Origin: Mesorhizobium tianshanense
GTDB lineage: Bacteria; Pseudomonadota; Alphaproteobacteria; Rhizobiales; Rhizobiaceae
Direction: 5' to 3'
Assembly: GCF_007830515.1 (NCBI RefSeq)
Contig: NZ_VLKT01000004.1
Span: 1 to 64,000 of the forward strand
DNA length: 64,000 bases
The position numbers and the translations under genes were made by a program. A model generated the notes under the pieces. That model searched no databases. It was not told where the DNA came from and saw only the letters and a list, made by a program, of their open reading frames with translations. Of this stretch, positions 34,008 through 42,142 are shown one piece after another. Position 1 is the stretch's first letter, and every line of letters starts with the position of its first letter.

Positions 34008-35102
34008 ATGGAACTGGCGACCTCGCCATGGTTCTTGCCGCTCGCCGGGCTCGCCGCCGGGGCGGTGATGGGCTATTTCGCGCGGCGGGAGCATTTCTGC
34101 ACCATGTCGGCGCTGGAACGCCACTGGTATGCGGGCGATAGTGCTGGCCTGCGAACCTGGGTTTTGGCCGCGGCAGTGGCCCTTGCCCTGACGCAGATCC
34201 TGGCTGCCGCCGGTTACGCCGATATCGGCGCGAGTTTCTATCTCGCGTCGGATTTCGTCTGGACCGGCTACGTGCTCGGTGGGCTCGCCTTCGGCTTTGG
34301 CATGGCATTAGTCGGCACATGCGGCTTTGGTGCGCTTGTCCGCACCGGAGGCGGAAGTCTGCGCTCGATTGTGGTGCTCTCGATGCTCGGTGTATCGGCG
34401 CTGGCGGCGCAGAAGGGTCTGATCGCGCAAGCGCGGGTGCCGATCGTCGACAGCCTCGGCATCGACATGTCGGGGATTGGTGGCCAGTCGCTTGCATCAA
34501 TCGCCTCCGCCGCCGTGGGAGCCGACGTCCGTTGGCTCGTAGCGTTGTTGGTCGCACTGGGCATGCTCTGGTGGGTCTTCCGCGACGGGGGGTATCGATC
34601 GAAATGGGGCAGTATCGCGGTCGGCACGATCATCGGCGCAGCGATTGCATTCGGCTGGGCTGCCACAACCTATGCCGCGCGTCACGCCTTCGAGCCCGTG
34701 CAAATCGAGGCCGGTTCCTTCGTCGTGCCGGTCGCCGACACCATCCTCCAGCTCATTACCTTCACCGGCGAATTCCCCGATTACGGTGTCGGACTTGTGG
34801 TCGGCGTGGTTCTTGGAGCAGCAGCCTGTGCCTTTGGACGAAAGGATGTGCGCTGGGAGGCCTGCGACGACGCGCGGGAATTGGGCCGCCATCTGGCCGG
34901 AGGATTTCTCATGGGTGTGGGCGGCGTTTTCGCGATGGGCTGCACCATTGGGCAGGGCGTGAGCGCCGTCTCGGCGTTGGCGATCTCGGCTCCGGTGGTT
35001 CTCGTTTCGATTGGAATTGGCGCGCGGATGGGGCTTGCCTACCTGATAGAGGGCTCGCCCTTTGCTGCATTCCGGGAATTCAGGCGCGAGCCCGCCGAGT
35101 AG
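34008..35102 (+). CDS. soxT: SoxT, YeeE/YedE family transporter
   Basis: This 364-residue protein has about 9-10 membrane segments. Cysteine motifs of the family: REHFCTMSALE near residue 30, LVGTCGFGALVRTGGGSLRS near 105, and AMGCTIGQGVSA near 310. It follows soxR by 30 bases, the place of soxT in sox clusters. Uptake of thiosulfate or sulfite-type anions is likely but the ion is not proved. The gene converges on the SoxH-like gene with a 3-base gap. Confidence 0.87.
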   Translation: MELATSPWFLPLAGLAAGAVMGYFARREHFCTMSALERHWYAGDSAGLRTWVLAAAVALALTQILAAAGYADIGASFYLASDFVWTGYVLGGLAFGFGMALVGTCGFGALVRTGGGSLRSIVVLSMLGVSALAAQKGLIAQARVPIVDSLGIDMSGIGGQSLASIASAAVGADVRWLVALLVALGMLWWVFRDGGYRSKWGSIAVGTIIGAAIAFGWAATTYAARHAFEPVQIEAGSFVVPVADTILQLITFTGEFPDYGVGLVVGVVLGAAACAFGRKDVRWEACDDARELGRHLAGGFLMGVGGVFAMGCTIGQGVSAVSALAISAPVVLVSIGIGARMGLAYLIEGSPFAAFREFRREPAE

Positions 35103-35105
35103 CGT

Positions 35106-36056
35106 TCATGCCGGGACGAAGCGATAGGTGTTGTCCTTTCGCTCGATCAGGCCAGAGGCGGGATGCGGAAAATGAAACGCGATCAGCCGCATCTTCTCTG
35201 TCGCAATACGGTCCAGAAGCCAAGAACGCGTCCTTGCTCCTGCCTGCGGGTCCTGGTCGCTTGCCATCGGCCAGTCAGGGCGTGCAAGTGATATCGCGAC
35301 ATTGACGATGGCGTCGCCCACAATCAGCACCGGCTCGGTGCCACCGTGCACGGCGAAGGAGACGTGCCCCGGCGTATGGCCCTGCGTGTCCACCGCTTCC
35401 ACACCCGGAAATATCTCGTCGCCCGGCTTGAAGAAGCTGACAACGTCTTCGATCGCAGCAAACCTGTTTCGAGCGCCGACGGCGAAGGCTTTGCGATCCT
35501 CGGGCATGACCTCCACTGCCTTGGGTGAAGACCAGAAATCCCACTCGCCCGCGCTGATCTGATACCGGGCATTGGAGAAGACCAGTTCGTCGAACTCGTC
35601 TACGAGGCCCCAGAGATGGTCCGGATGAGCGTGCGTGAAGATAACATCGGTGACGTCCTTTGGCTCAATGCCGGTCTCGGCAAGGTTCTTCAGCAGTTTA
35701 CCCGTGGTGGGCACAAAGTTCGAACCCGCGCCGACGTCGAAGATGGCAAGCCGGTCGCCACGCCGCAGCAAAGTGATGTTGCAATCGTTTTTCAGGGTGT
35801 CCGCCGACAGGCCGGCGTCCGACAGGAGCATCTTAAGATCATCTTGTGGGGCGCCTGGGAAAGAGAAGCCGACCGGAAGCTGCATGAACCCGTCGCTGAC
35901 CACGGTGAGGTCGCCATCGCCCAGCGAAATGTGTCCGATGGCCGAAGACCGTCTGGTTGCGAGAGCGGACAGGGGCGCTGCGAGCAAAGCTGCTGCCACA
36001 CCAGACAGGAACTTCCGACGATCGACAGCGTGAGCATTGGTCGCAATGGGGGACAT
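35106..36056 (-). CDS. SoxH-like metallo-beta-lactamase-fold hydrolase, Tat-exported
   Basis: From ATG 36056 the protein has 316 residues with a Tat-like leader (VDRRKFLSGVAAALLAAPL) and the zinc signature HAHPDH in VIFTHAHPDHLWG, then DTQGHTPGHVSF and LIVGDAIVN. SoxH in Paracoccus is such a protein, not essential for thiosulfate oxidation; related enzymes act on persulfides or thioesters. The frame extends to 36116 but that crosses the AT-rich element. It is divergent from the secreted DUF302 gene. Confidence 0.82.
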   Translation of the reverse strand: MSPIATNAHAVDRRKFLSGVAAALLAAPLSALATRRSSAIGHISLGDGDLTVVSDGFMQLPVGFSFPGAPQDDLKMLLSDAGLSADTLKNDCNITLLRRGDRLAIFDVGAGSNFVPTTGKLLKNLAETGIEPKDVTDVIFTHAHPDHLWGLVDEFDELVFSNARYQISAGEWDFWSSPKAVEVMPEDRKAFAVGARNRFAAIEDVVSFFKPGDEIFPGVEAVDTQGHTPGHVSFAVHGGTEPVLIVGDAIVNVAISLARPDWPMASDQDPQAGARTRSWLLDRIATEKMRLIAFHFPHPASGLIERKDNTYRFVPA

Positions 36057-36081
36057 TTTTTCGCGATTCCTGGCCAGCGGG

Positions 36082-36108
36082 ATATACATAGAGATTTTTG
36101 CATATTTG
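36082..36108. promoter_or_regulatory. ATTTTT-core AT-rich element between soxH-like and DUF302 genes
   Basis: ATATACATAGAG, ATTTTT at 36094-36099, then GCATATTTG. It is 26 bases from the SoxH-like start and 65 from the DUF302 start. It is the fourth copy of the sox-region element. Confidence 0.6.
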
Positions 36109-36172
36109 TGCGACATACGCTAGCATTACAAGGCTGCCGGCGCACAATGCCCGGCGGACAGGGAGGACGCCG

Positions 36173-36631
36173 ATGAAACGCTTTCTACAATCAGCAACGA
36201 TCCTCGCATCGGCATGGTTCGGGCTCGTGTCCGCTGCTGCACAGGCGGATGTCACGACCTACACGGTGTCCGCCGAATTCACCGACGTCATGGGCGACCT
36301 CGAGGACGGCGTCGTCAACCGCGGCTATGTCGTCGACTACCGAGGCCGTATTGGCGAAATGCTGAAACGGACCTCCGAAGACGTCGGCGGCGCGAAGCCG
36401 CTTTACCGCAACGCCGAGTTCATCCAGTTCTGCTCCGCAGTCATTTCACGCAGGGCCATGGAGGCCGACATCGGCAACATCGCTTACTGCCCCTACATCC
36501 TTTTCGGCTACGAAACTGAGGAAAAGCCAGGTGAAGTGACCATCGGCTTTCGCAGGCTGCCCGACGGCATGGGGCGCGACGATGTGAACGATCTGCTGGA
36601 CGAGATTGCCAAGGACGCCGCGGGAAAGTGA
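36173..36631 (+). CDS. Secreted DUF302 family protein
   Basis: The 152-residue protein starts with a signal peptide (MKRFLQSATILASAWFGLVSAAAQA), followed by a DUF302 domain: FTDVMGDLEDGVVNRGYVVDY, then AEFIQFCSAVISRRAMEAD and NIAYCPYILFGYE with two Cys. GGGAGG lies eight bases before the ATG. Together with the cytoplasmic DUF302 protein at 23392 it brackets the sox region. The shared operator-like element upstream suggests control by SoxR; its function is unknown. Confidence 0.83.
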   Translation: MKRFLQSATILASAWFGLVSAAAQADVTTYTVSAEFTDVMGDLEDGVVNRGYVVDYRGRIGEMLKRTSEDVGGAKPLYRNAEFIQFCSAVISRRAMEADIGNIAYCPYILFGYETEEKPGEVTIGFRRLPDGMGRDDVNDLLDEIAKDAAGK

Positions 36632-36948
36632 GCTTGCTGTGGCGCCGGCTAGCTGTGAGCTTTCAGGGTCCGGGTTTTGAAGGAACCGAGCCGAAAGCAA
36701 GCCGTGAACTATAGTGGTTTGAGCCGGCACCATAGCGTGACCCCACCCACCTTAGATTTCGATGGCTTATCGTGCCGATCGGGGCGGCGGAGACCGCACG
36801 CCGATTGACACTGTGCAGGCGCGAACGGCGTCTGATCAGGATGCTTGTTGGGGCTCCTTGAGAAGTCCATGCGCAGACGAAGACGGCGAAGATCAGGTCA
36901 CTGTAGCTTCGCGCTTTTGCCGATGGTCTCGGTGGGGTCGATGCCGAA
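36632..36948. other. Gene-free stretch with a relic of an arsR 3' end
   Basis: No credible gene is seen in these 317 bases. Bases 36873-36901 match 23267-23295, the 3' end of the SQR-linked arsR gene, in 28 of 29 positions. This suggests a relic of a duplicated or rearranged regulator. The rest shows no similarity I can name. Confidence 0.55.
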
Positions 36949-37944
36949 TTAGGTGCCCAATGACGGGACCAGGACCGCGGCGCCTTTGAGTCTGCCGGCG
37001 CGTAGATCGTCCAACGCCTGATTGGCCTGTTCCAGCGGATAGGCCTTTGTGTGCGTGCGAACCTGCGCACGCTTGGCAATGGGAAAGAATTCTTCCGCGT
37101 CGCGGCGTGTAAGGTTTGCAACCGACACCAATTCCCGTTCCCCCCAAAGCAATCCATAGGGCATCGCCGGTATGTCGCTCATGTGAATGCCACCGCACAC
37201 CACCCGGCCGCCTTTGCGCACAGCACGCAGCGCAGTCGGCACCAGATCGCCGACAGGAGCGAAGATGATCGCAACGTCGAGCAGTTCGGCTGGACGTTCG
37301 TCCGAGCCGCCGGCCCACTTTGCGCCGAGCGAGCGTGCAAATTCTTGAGCTTCTCTATCGCCTGGACGCGTGAACGCGAAAATCTCACGACCTTGCCAGA
37401 TCGCGACCTGGGCGACGATATGTGCGGCAGCGCCGAAGCCATAGATCCCGAGCAGCTTGCCGTTGCCGGCCTTCTTCAGGCACCGCCAGCCGATGAGGCC
37501 GGCGCACAGCAGCGGCGCCAGCGATATGGGATCGGCGTCCGCATCCAGATCGAAGGCAAAACGTTCGTCGGCGACAACATGGCTGGCGAAGCCGCCATCG
37601 CGTGTATAGCCGGTGAACAGTGGCTGATCGCACAGGTTTTCAGTGCCCGCGGCGCAATAGCGACAGCTGCCGCAAGTGTGCCCAAGCCAAGGCACCCCTA
37701 CTCTCCGACCGAGCCGGGACCGCGCGACGCCTTCACCAACCAAATCAATGATGCCAACAATTTCATGACCTGGGACGAGCGGCAGTTTTGGATGAGGCAG
37801 ATCACCGTCAACGACATGCAGGTCGGTCCGGCAGACCGCGCATGCCTCGATCTTCAGCCTGATCTCACCAGCACCGGGTATGGGATCAGGCCTGTCGACC
37901 GGCTTCAAAGGAGCGCCGACGCTTTCGAGCACCATCGCCTTCAT
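36949..37944 (-). CDS. Zinc-dependent alcohol dehydrogenase (MDR family)
   Basis: The 331-residue medium-chain dehydrogenase has catalytic zinc ligands in ACAVCRTDLHVVDGDL and PGHEIVG, structural-zinc cysteines in TCGSCRYCAAGTENLC and a Rossmann segment LLGIYGFGAAAHIVAQVA. It should oxidise or reduce short alcohols and aldehydes with NAD(P). ATG 37944 (MKAMVLESVG) is the family start; the frame extends to 38004. An inverted repeat just upstream may be regulatory. Such enzymes are common in the low-oxygen regulon of rhizobia-like bacteria, next to a Crp/Fnr gene as here. Confidence 0.88.
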   Translation of the reverse strand: MKAMVLESVGAPLKPVDRPDPIPGAGEIRLKIEACAVCRTDLHVVDGDLPHPKLPLVPGHEIVGIIDLVGEGVARSRLGRRVGVPWLGHTCGSCRYCAAGTENLCDQPLFTGYTRDGGFASHVVADERFAFDLDADADPISLAPLLCAGLIGWRCLKKAGNGKLLGIYGFGAAAHIVAQVAIWQGREIFAFTRPGDREAQEFARSLGAKWAGGSDERPAELLDVAIIFAPVGDLVPTALRAVRKGGRVVCGGIHMSDIPAMPYGLLWGERELVSVANLTRRDAEEFFPIAKRAQVRTHTKAYPLEQANQALDDLRAGRLKGAAVLVPSLGT

Positions 37945-37967
37945 GACATTTCCCACTACTGCAAACG

Positions 37968-37990
37968 GAGGCGGATCATCGATCCACCTC
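37968..37990. promoter_or_regulatory. Inverted repeat upstream of the alcohol dehydrogenase
   Basis: GAGGCGGAT and ATCCACCTC form arms with one mismatch around CATCG, 24 bases before the dehydrogenase ATG. It could be an operator or a 5' leader hairpin. Confidence 0.4.
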
Positions 37991-38119
37991 CCTTTGGTGT
38001 CCAATACATTAGCAGGCGATTGTCATGCGGTCTTCGACCATGCGCACGCCGGGCATGCGAGCCAGTCGCCAGACACTTCTTGCGAAGTCGACGTCTCGCT
38101 CAAAATTCGATTGCCTTCC

Positions 38120-38133
38120 TTGTCTTGAGTCAA
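38120..38133. promoter_or_regulatory. Weak FNR-like dyad (TTGTC-N4-GTCAA)
   Basis: TTGTCTTGAGTCAA departs from the consensus in both halves. It lies 176 bases before the alcohol dehydrogenase start and 199 before the regulator start. Confidence 0.3.
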
Positions 38134-38331
38134 ACCCATTTCGCATGATCCTGAACCGCTGGACCCACCGCGCGTATATTTGCCGAAGGCCCCGGATATC
38201 ACCCTGCCGATATCAGCGGCCCTGGGGCCGCCCGGTCGAGGTCTAGGTAGTTTCCCGTAGGGACATAACCGAATTTCGCGATCCGCCGATCCGCGCGATT
38301 GCTGTGTCACGGACCAATTGGGAAAACAGCC

Positions 38332-38979
38332 ATGCACGCCTACACGACCTCGAGGATTGCCCTGCCCTCGCATGCCGCCCAGCCGAGCCAGCCGGCGGCA
38401 TTCGACACCGCGCCGCTGCAACCGGTCAGCTTCTTTCCCGCCGCTGCCGAAATCTATGCCCAGGGCGAAAAGGCCGGCGCCTTCTACCAGGTCGAGTTCG
38501 GCGCCGTCCGCGTCTACCGCCTGCTTGCCGACGGCCGCCGGCAGATAAGCGCCTTCCATCTGGCTGGAGAGACCTTCGGCTTCGAAGCCGGCACCACGCA
38601 TCATTTCTTCGCCGAAGCGATCAGTGCCACCGGTGTGCGCGTCTTCCGCTTCGCCGCCGGGGCTGACATGTCGCATCAATTGCTGCCCCTGGCGCTCAAG
38701 GGACTGACAAGGGCTCAGGAACACCTCCTGGTGCTCGGCCGCCAGAACGCCATCGAACGCGTCGCCGCATTCCTGGTCGACATGGCGGAGCGGCAAGGTG
38801 GATTGCGGCAGGTCGAACTACCGATGTCGCGCATGGATATCGGCGACTATCTCGGCCTCACCATCGAGACCGTATCGCGGGTCTTCACCCGGCTGAAGGA
38901 CAAGGGCGTCATCCGCCTGCTCAACCTGCGCAGCATCGAAATCGTCAAGCACGACGCGCTTCAAAATATGAGTGAATAA
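38332..38979 (+). CDS. Crp/Fnr-family regulator without Fe-S cysteines (FixK-like)
   Basis: This 215-residue protein has an N-terminal cyclic-nucleotide-type beta-barrel (PAAAEIYAQGEKAGAFYQVEFGAVRVY), a long dimer helix and a C-terminal helix-turn-helix (RMDIGDYLGLTIETVSRVFTRLKD) with the E--SR recognition residues that read TTGAT half-sites. No N-terminal cysteine cluster is present, so it should not sense oxygen directly; it resembles FixK, which is driven by a two-component system. It is a good candidate to act on the TTGAT-N4-ATCAA boxes upstream of usp, cytochrome c and arc genes. Confidence 0.87.
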   Translation: MHAYTTSRIALPSHAAQPSQPAAFDTAPLQPVSFFPAAAEIYAQGEKAGAFYQVEFGAVRVYRLLADGRRQISAFHLAGETFGFEAGTTHHFFAEAISATGVRVFRFAAGADMSHQLLPLALKGLTRAQEHLLVLGRQNAIERVAAFLVDMAERQGGLRQVELPMSRMDIGDYLGLTIETVSRVFTRLKDKGVIRLLNLRSIEIVKHDALQNMSE

Positions 38980-39041
38980 TCTGCAGTCTCTACCTTGCGG
39001 GGATCAGATGCAGTGCAGACTTCGGCCTTCACGGCCGCCGC

Positions 39042-39235
39042 CTACAGCTTGCGGTCGAAGTATGCGCCTTAGCGAGCGCGAGAAGATAGGTATCGGTAAT
39101 CTGTGCCGGGGTCAGGATTTTCGCAGCATCGATGTCGCCTGAGCCGACCAGGCTCATATCGTCGGGCCAGAATCTGTGCCCAGGCAGGGCGCGCAACTTG
39201 GTAACGATCTGCGCGACGCAACCTTCACCGTTCAT
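39042..39235 (-). pseudogene. Remnant of a VapC-type PIN toxin gene
   Basis: The frame from 39235 encodes only the C-terminal half of a PIN-domain toxin (LPGHRFWPDDMSLV, then ILTPAQITDTYLLALAKAH), and the natural ending (FDRKL-stop, at 39042) is found in another frame, so there is at least one frameshift. The catalytic N-terminal acidic residues are missing. It follows the antitoxin gene directly. It cannot encode an active nuclease. Confidence 0.72.
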
Positions 39236-39470
39236 CCTCGTACAGCTCATCGCGCGTCCAGCGACCGACATTCACGACAGCCTGCGTCTCAAGCCGGGCC
39301 AAGAGAGCTGCCCGCGTGCCACTGGCGACGTTCACATGCTCACCAGCAGGAACGATGCGCGCTACAGGCCGGCCGTGGCTTGTGACGACATAGCTATGCC
39401 CTTCGCGAACACCGCGCAGGATGAGGGAGAACGTGCGGTTGGCGTCCGCTGCAGAGACAGCTTCATCCAT
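39225..39470 (-). CDS. Phd/YefM-type antitoxin
   Basis: The 81-residue protein has the prevent-host-death plan: NRTFSLILRGVREGHSYVVTSHGRPVARIVP, then a C-terminal toxin-binding tail ending RWTRDELYEDER. GGAG lies seven bases before the ATG. The partner toxin downstream is a broken VapC remnant, so this antitoxin is orphaned. It may still repress its own promoter. Confidence 0.83.
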   Translation of the reverse strand: MDEAVSAADANRTFSLILRGVREGHSYVVTSHGRPVARIVPAGEHVNVASGTRAALLARLETQAVVNVGRWTRDELYEDER

Positions 39471-39912
39471 GACGGGTCTCCAATGAAAGAACTCAAGGGC
39501 GGAATCGGCGCTTTTGCCGGTTGTTTCCCTGGGTTCGGTTGTGTTTTGATCGGCCTGGCGGCTGATCGGTTAAATCTCACCCGTCCGCAGGACAGGCTTT
39601 TCCTGTCCTGCGGCTCTGAACCATTCTCCAATCGTGACCCTGATGCCGTTCTTCTTTCCGGCTTCGGTCACATAGTGGCGTTCGGCTCCCGGCTTCCCAT
39701 TCTCCTTAAGAGCGCAGCCTGGACTTGCCGGGCTCGCTAATCCGTCATCAGGACAGCCGGGATATCGTTGACGATGCGCCTTCCTCACCGCTGCCGCTGC
39801 GCCGTCACTATCGCTGGAGCGCGCAGCGCTCCCATCCCGCCTTACTGGTTTCCTGGCAGGCTGCTGGACCGCGCCGGTCTGTCACCCGCGCTGAAACCGC
39901 GCCCCCACCGGC
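39471..39912. other. 442-base stretch with no gene supported
   Basis: Short open frames exist on both strands (longest about 72 codons), but none shows a ribosome site plus recognisable protein. The stretch separates the toxin-antitoxin remnant from pcaQ. Confidence 0.6.
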
Positions 39913-40830
39913 TCAGGCGCTTTGGCTGGCCGCCTCTCGGATGGTCTGGAGTAGGATGGTGAAGGCCCGTGAGGGGGTTGTGTCAGTACGCATCGTCAGG
40001 CCGACCGGTCCCTCGGTTTCGACGGTGTTCACTGGCAAGGCGACGAACGCGCCGCTGCTGATCTCGTTGGCGATGACGCCGGCCGAAATGATCCAGACGG
40101 CGTTGCTTTGCCGCATGAAGGCGCGGCCGAAGGAATCCGAGACGGTTTCGATCTCCGTTGCCGGCGCCGTCATGCCATTGGTGATGAACAAGCGATCGAC
40201 GAAGGGACGGATGACCGATTCCCGCGTCGGCATCAGCACCGGGAACTCGTCGAGCCGCGCGAACACGTCCTGGCCCGGCTGGAGCAGCGGGTGTCCCGCC
40301 CGCACCACGAACAGCACCTGTTCGGAATAGAGATGCTCGAAGAAGAATCCCGTCATGTTTTCCGGCGCCGCAAGCCGCCCGACGACGAGATCGAGCGCGC
40401 CGGCGCGCAATTGTTCGAGCAGCACCGCATTCTCGCCAGTGACGATCTTGATGGCAGCACCTGTGTCCTCCTTGAGGAACAGGTTCATGGCGAGCGGCAT
40501 CACGCGTGCCGACACCGTCGGCAGCGCGCCAATGCGGACAGGGTGGCGGTTGATTGCCCCGTCCTGCCTGACGGAATCGACCCCGCGCTTCAGCGCGGTG
40601 ATCGCCGTGCCAGCATGACCTAGGAAGATTTCGCCCAGCCGGGTCACTCGGATACCGCGGCCATCGCGCTCGACGATAGCGACGCCGAGCGCCTCTTCCA
40701 ACTCACGCAACGTCTTGGTCACTGCCGGCGGGCTGACGTGCAGAGTGTCCGCCGCCCTTGCCACACTGCGTTGACGCGCCACTTCGAGGAATGCCTGGAG
40801 ATGTCGGAGCCGGATACGGCCTTCGGTCAT
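39913..40830 (-). CDS. pcaQ: PcaQ, LysR-type regulator of protocatechuate genes
   Basis: This 305-residue LysR-type protein has the N-terminal helix-turn-helix RSVARAADTLHVSPPAVTKTLREL and a C-terminal effector domain. In Agrobacterium and Sinorhizobium PcaQ activates pcaDCHGB in response to beta-carboxy-cis,cis-muconate or gamma-carboxymuconolactone. ATG 40830 (MTEGRIRLRHLQ) matches the family start; ATG 40839 is the alternative. It is divergent from pcaD across 93 bases that contain a PcaQ-like box. Confidence 0.9.
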   Translation of the reverse strand: MTEGRIRLRHLQAFLEVARQRSVARAADTLHVSPPAVTKTLRELEEALGVAIVERDGRGIRVTRLGEIFLGHAGTAITALKRGVDSVRQDGAINRHPVRIGALPTVSARVMPLAMNLFLKEDTGAAIKIVTGENAVLLEQLRAGALDLVVGRLAAPENMTGFFFEHLYSEQVLFVVRAGHPLLQPGQDVFARLDEFPVLMPTRESVIRPFVDRLFITNGMTAPATEIETVSDSFGRAFMRQSNAVWIISAGVIANEISSGAFVALPVNTVETEGPVGLTMRTDTTPSRAFTILLQTIREAASQSA

Positions 40831-40837
40831 GGTTTTC

Positions 40838-40853
40838 ATAACCTATGAGTTAA
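40838..40853. promoter_or_regulatory. PcaQ box (ATAACC-N4-AGTTAA)
   Basis: ATAACCTATGAGTTAA differs by one base from the published rhizobial PcaQ motif ATAACC-N4-GGTTAA. It lies 70-85 bases before pcaD and next to the pcaQ start, as expected for activation plus self-repression. Confidence 0.78.
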
Positions 40854-40923
40854 TGAAATGCCGCAAAATATCATTTTACCGAACCAAACACCTAGTGCAA
40901 TGTGAAGATGGAGGATCGAAATC

Positions 40924-41736
40924 GTGCCATTCGTCAGCATCGGCGGCGTCACGCTGCATCATCGCCACGGGCCGGCGACAGGCGGTGCGCATCCGATCGT
41001 GTTCATCAATTCGCTTGGTACCGACTTCCGGATCTGGGAGGAGGTCTGGTCTGCTTTGAGCGGCGAAATGCCCATGCTTGCTTACGACAAGCGCGGTCAT
41101 GGGCTCTCCGATATTGGCAGCGGCATCCGCTCGATCGACGATCACGTCGACGACCTGTCCGGCCTTATCGATCATTTCAGCTTCAAGAACGTCGTGCTCT
41201 GCGGCCTGTCGGTCGGCGGCATGATCGCGCAGGGGCTGTATACCCGGCGTCCCGAAATCGTCGACGCCCTGATCCTGTGCGATACGGCCCACAAGATCGG
41301 TACCGCTGACAGTTGGAACGCGCGCATCGCGACGGTCGAAGCAAAAGGCATCCAGGCTGTCGCCGAAGACGTGCTCAAAGTGTGGTTCACCCCGGGCTTC
41401 CATTCCACACGCTCGGCCGAACTTGCAGGCTGTCGCAACATGCTGACCCGGCAAGCGCTCGCCGGTTACATCGGGACATGCGCGGCGGTTCGCGACGCGG
41501 ATTTCACCGACATCGCGCGGCGCATCGCCGTCCCCACGCTCTGCGTCGTCGGCGACCAGGACGGTTCGACGCCTCCCGATCTCGTCCGCTCGCTGGCTGA
41601 CCTTATCCCCGGTGCGCGCTTCGAGATCGTCCGCGATGCCGGACACATCCCCTGCGTCGAGCAGCCCGCGGCGCTGACCGCCCTGATCCGCGATTTTGTC
41701 GCGTCACTTCCCACCGGAAAGCAAACTCATGGATGA
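40924..41736 (+). CDS. pcaD: 3-oxoadipate enol-lactonase
   Basis: The 270-residue alpha/beta-hydrolase has nucleophile Ser96 in CGLSVGGM, an Asp in DQDGSTPPD and a His in RDAGHIPCVEQP. It hydrolyses beta-ketoadipate enol-lactone to beta-ketoadipate. It is the first gene of the pcaDCHGB-pobA operon and overlaps pcaC by eight bases. Confidence 0.95.
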   Translation: MPFVSIGGVTLHHRHGPATGGAHPIVFINSLGTDFRIWEEVWSALSGEMPMLAYDKRGHGLSDIGSGIRSIDDHVDDLSGLIDHFSFKNVVLCGLSVGGMIAQGLYTRRPEIVDALILCDTAHKIGTADSWNARIATVEAKGIQAVAEDVLKVWFTPGFHSTRSAELAGCRNMLTRQALAGYIGTCAAVRDADFTDIARRIAVPTLCVVGDQDGSTPPDLVRSLADLIPGARFEIVRDAGHIPCVEQPAALTALIRDFVASLPTGKQTHG

Positions 41737-42142
41737 AGCTCCCGACAACGCAACCAGATATCGAGCCGGTCTGACGGTCAGGCGCTCCGTGCTCGGCGAT
41801 CCGCATGTCGACCGGGCCGAGGATGCCGCCACCGATTTCGACGGGCCGTTCCAGCATCTGATCACCGAGGCCGCATGGGGAACCGTGTGGGCGCGCCCGG
41901 GCTGGACGAAGCGCGAGCGCTCGATCGTGACCCTGGCGCTGCTGGCCGCCCTTGGCCACGACGAAGAGGTCGCTCTGCATGTGCGCGCCACCGCCAACAC
42001 TGGTGCTACGCGCGACGACATCTGCGAAGCGTTCCTGCATGTCGCGATCTATGCCGGCGTGCCGGCGGCCAATCGCGCCTTCAAGATCGCCAAGGACGTA
42101 TTATCGGAGATGGATGGAGGCGAAGGTGCCGATGACCGCTGA
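41729..42142 (+). CDS. pcaC: 4-carboxymuconolactone decarboxylase
   Basis: The 137-residue protein has the CMD fold related to AhpD, with [20 protein letters not shown] and the conserved [25 protein letters not shown]. It converts gamma-carboxymuconolactone to the enol-lactone. ATG 41729 overlaps the pcaD stop; the pcaH start overlaps its own end by 11 bases. Confidence 0.95.
   Translation: MDEAPDNATRYRAGLTVRRSVLGDPHVDRAEDAATDFDGPFQHLITEAAWGTVWARPGWTKRERSIVTLALLAALGHDEEVALHVRATANTGATRDDICEAFLHVAIYAGVPAANRAFKIAKDVLSEMDGGEGADDR

Larger units (their letters stand above)
37945..38331. other. 387-base divergent intergenic region
   Basis: It separates the alcohol dehydrogenase from the Crp/Fnr regulator. 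It holds a 9-bp near-perfect inverted repeat (37968-37990) and a weak FNR-like dyad (38120-38133). No gene is evident in it. Confidence 0.6.

Noticed and set aside
39570..39788. A 72-codon open frame upstream of pcaQ
   Set aside because: It has no ribosome site or recognisable protein family, and lies among several overlapping short frames.
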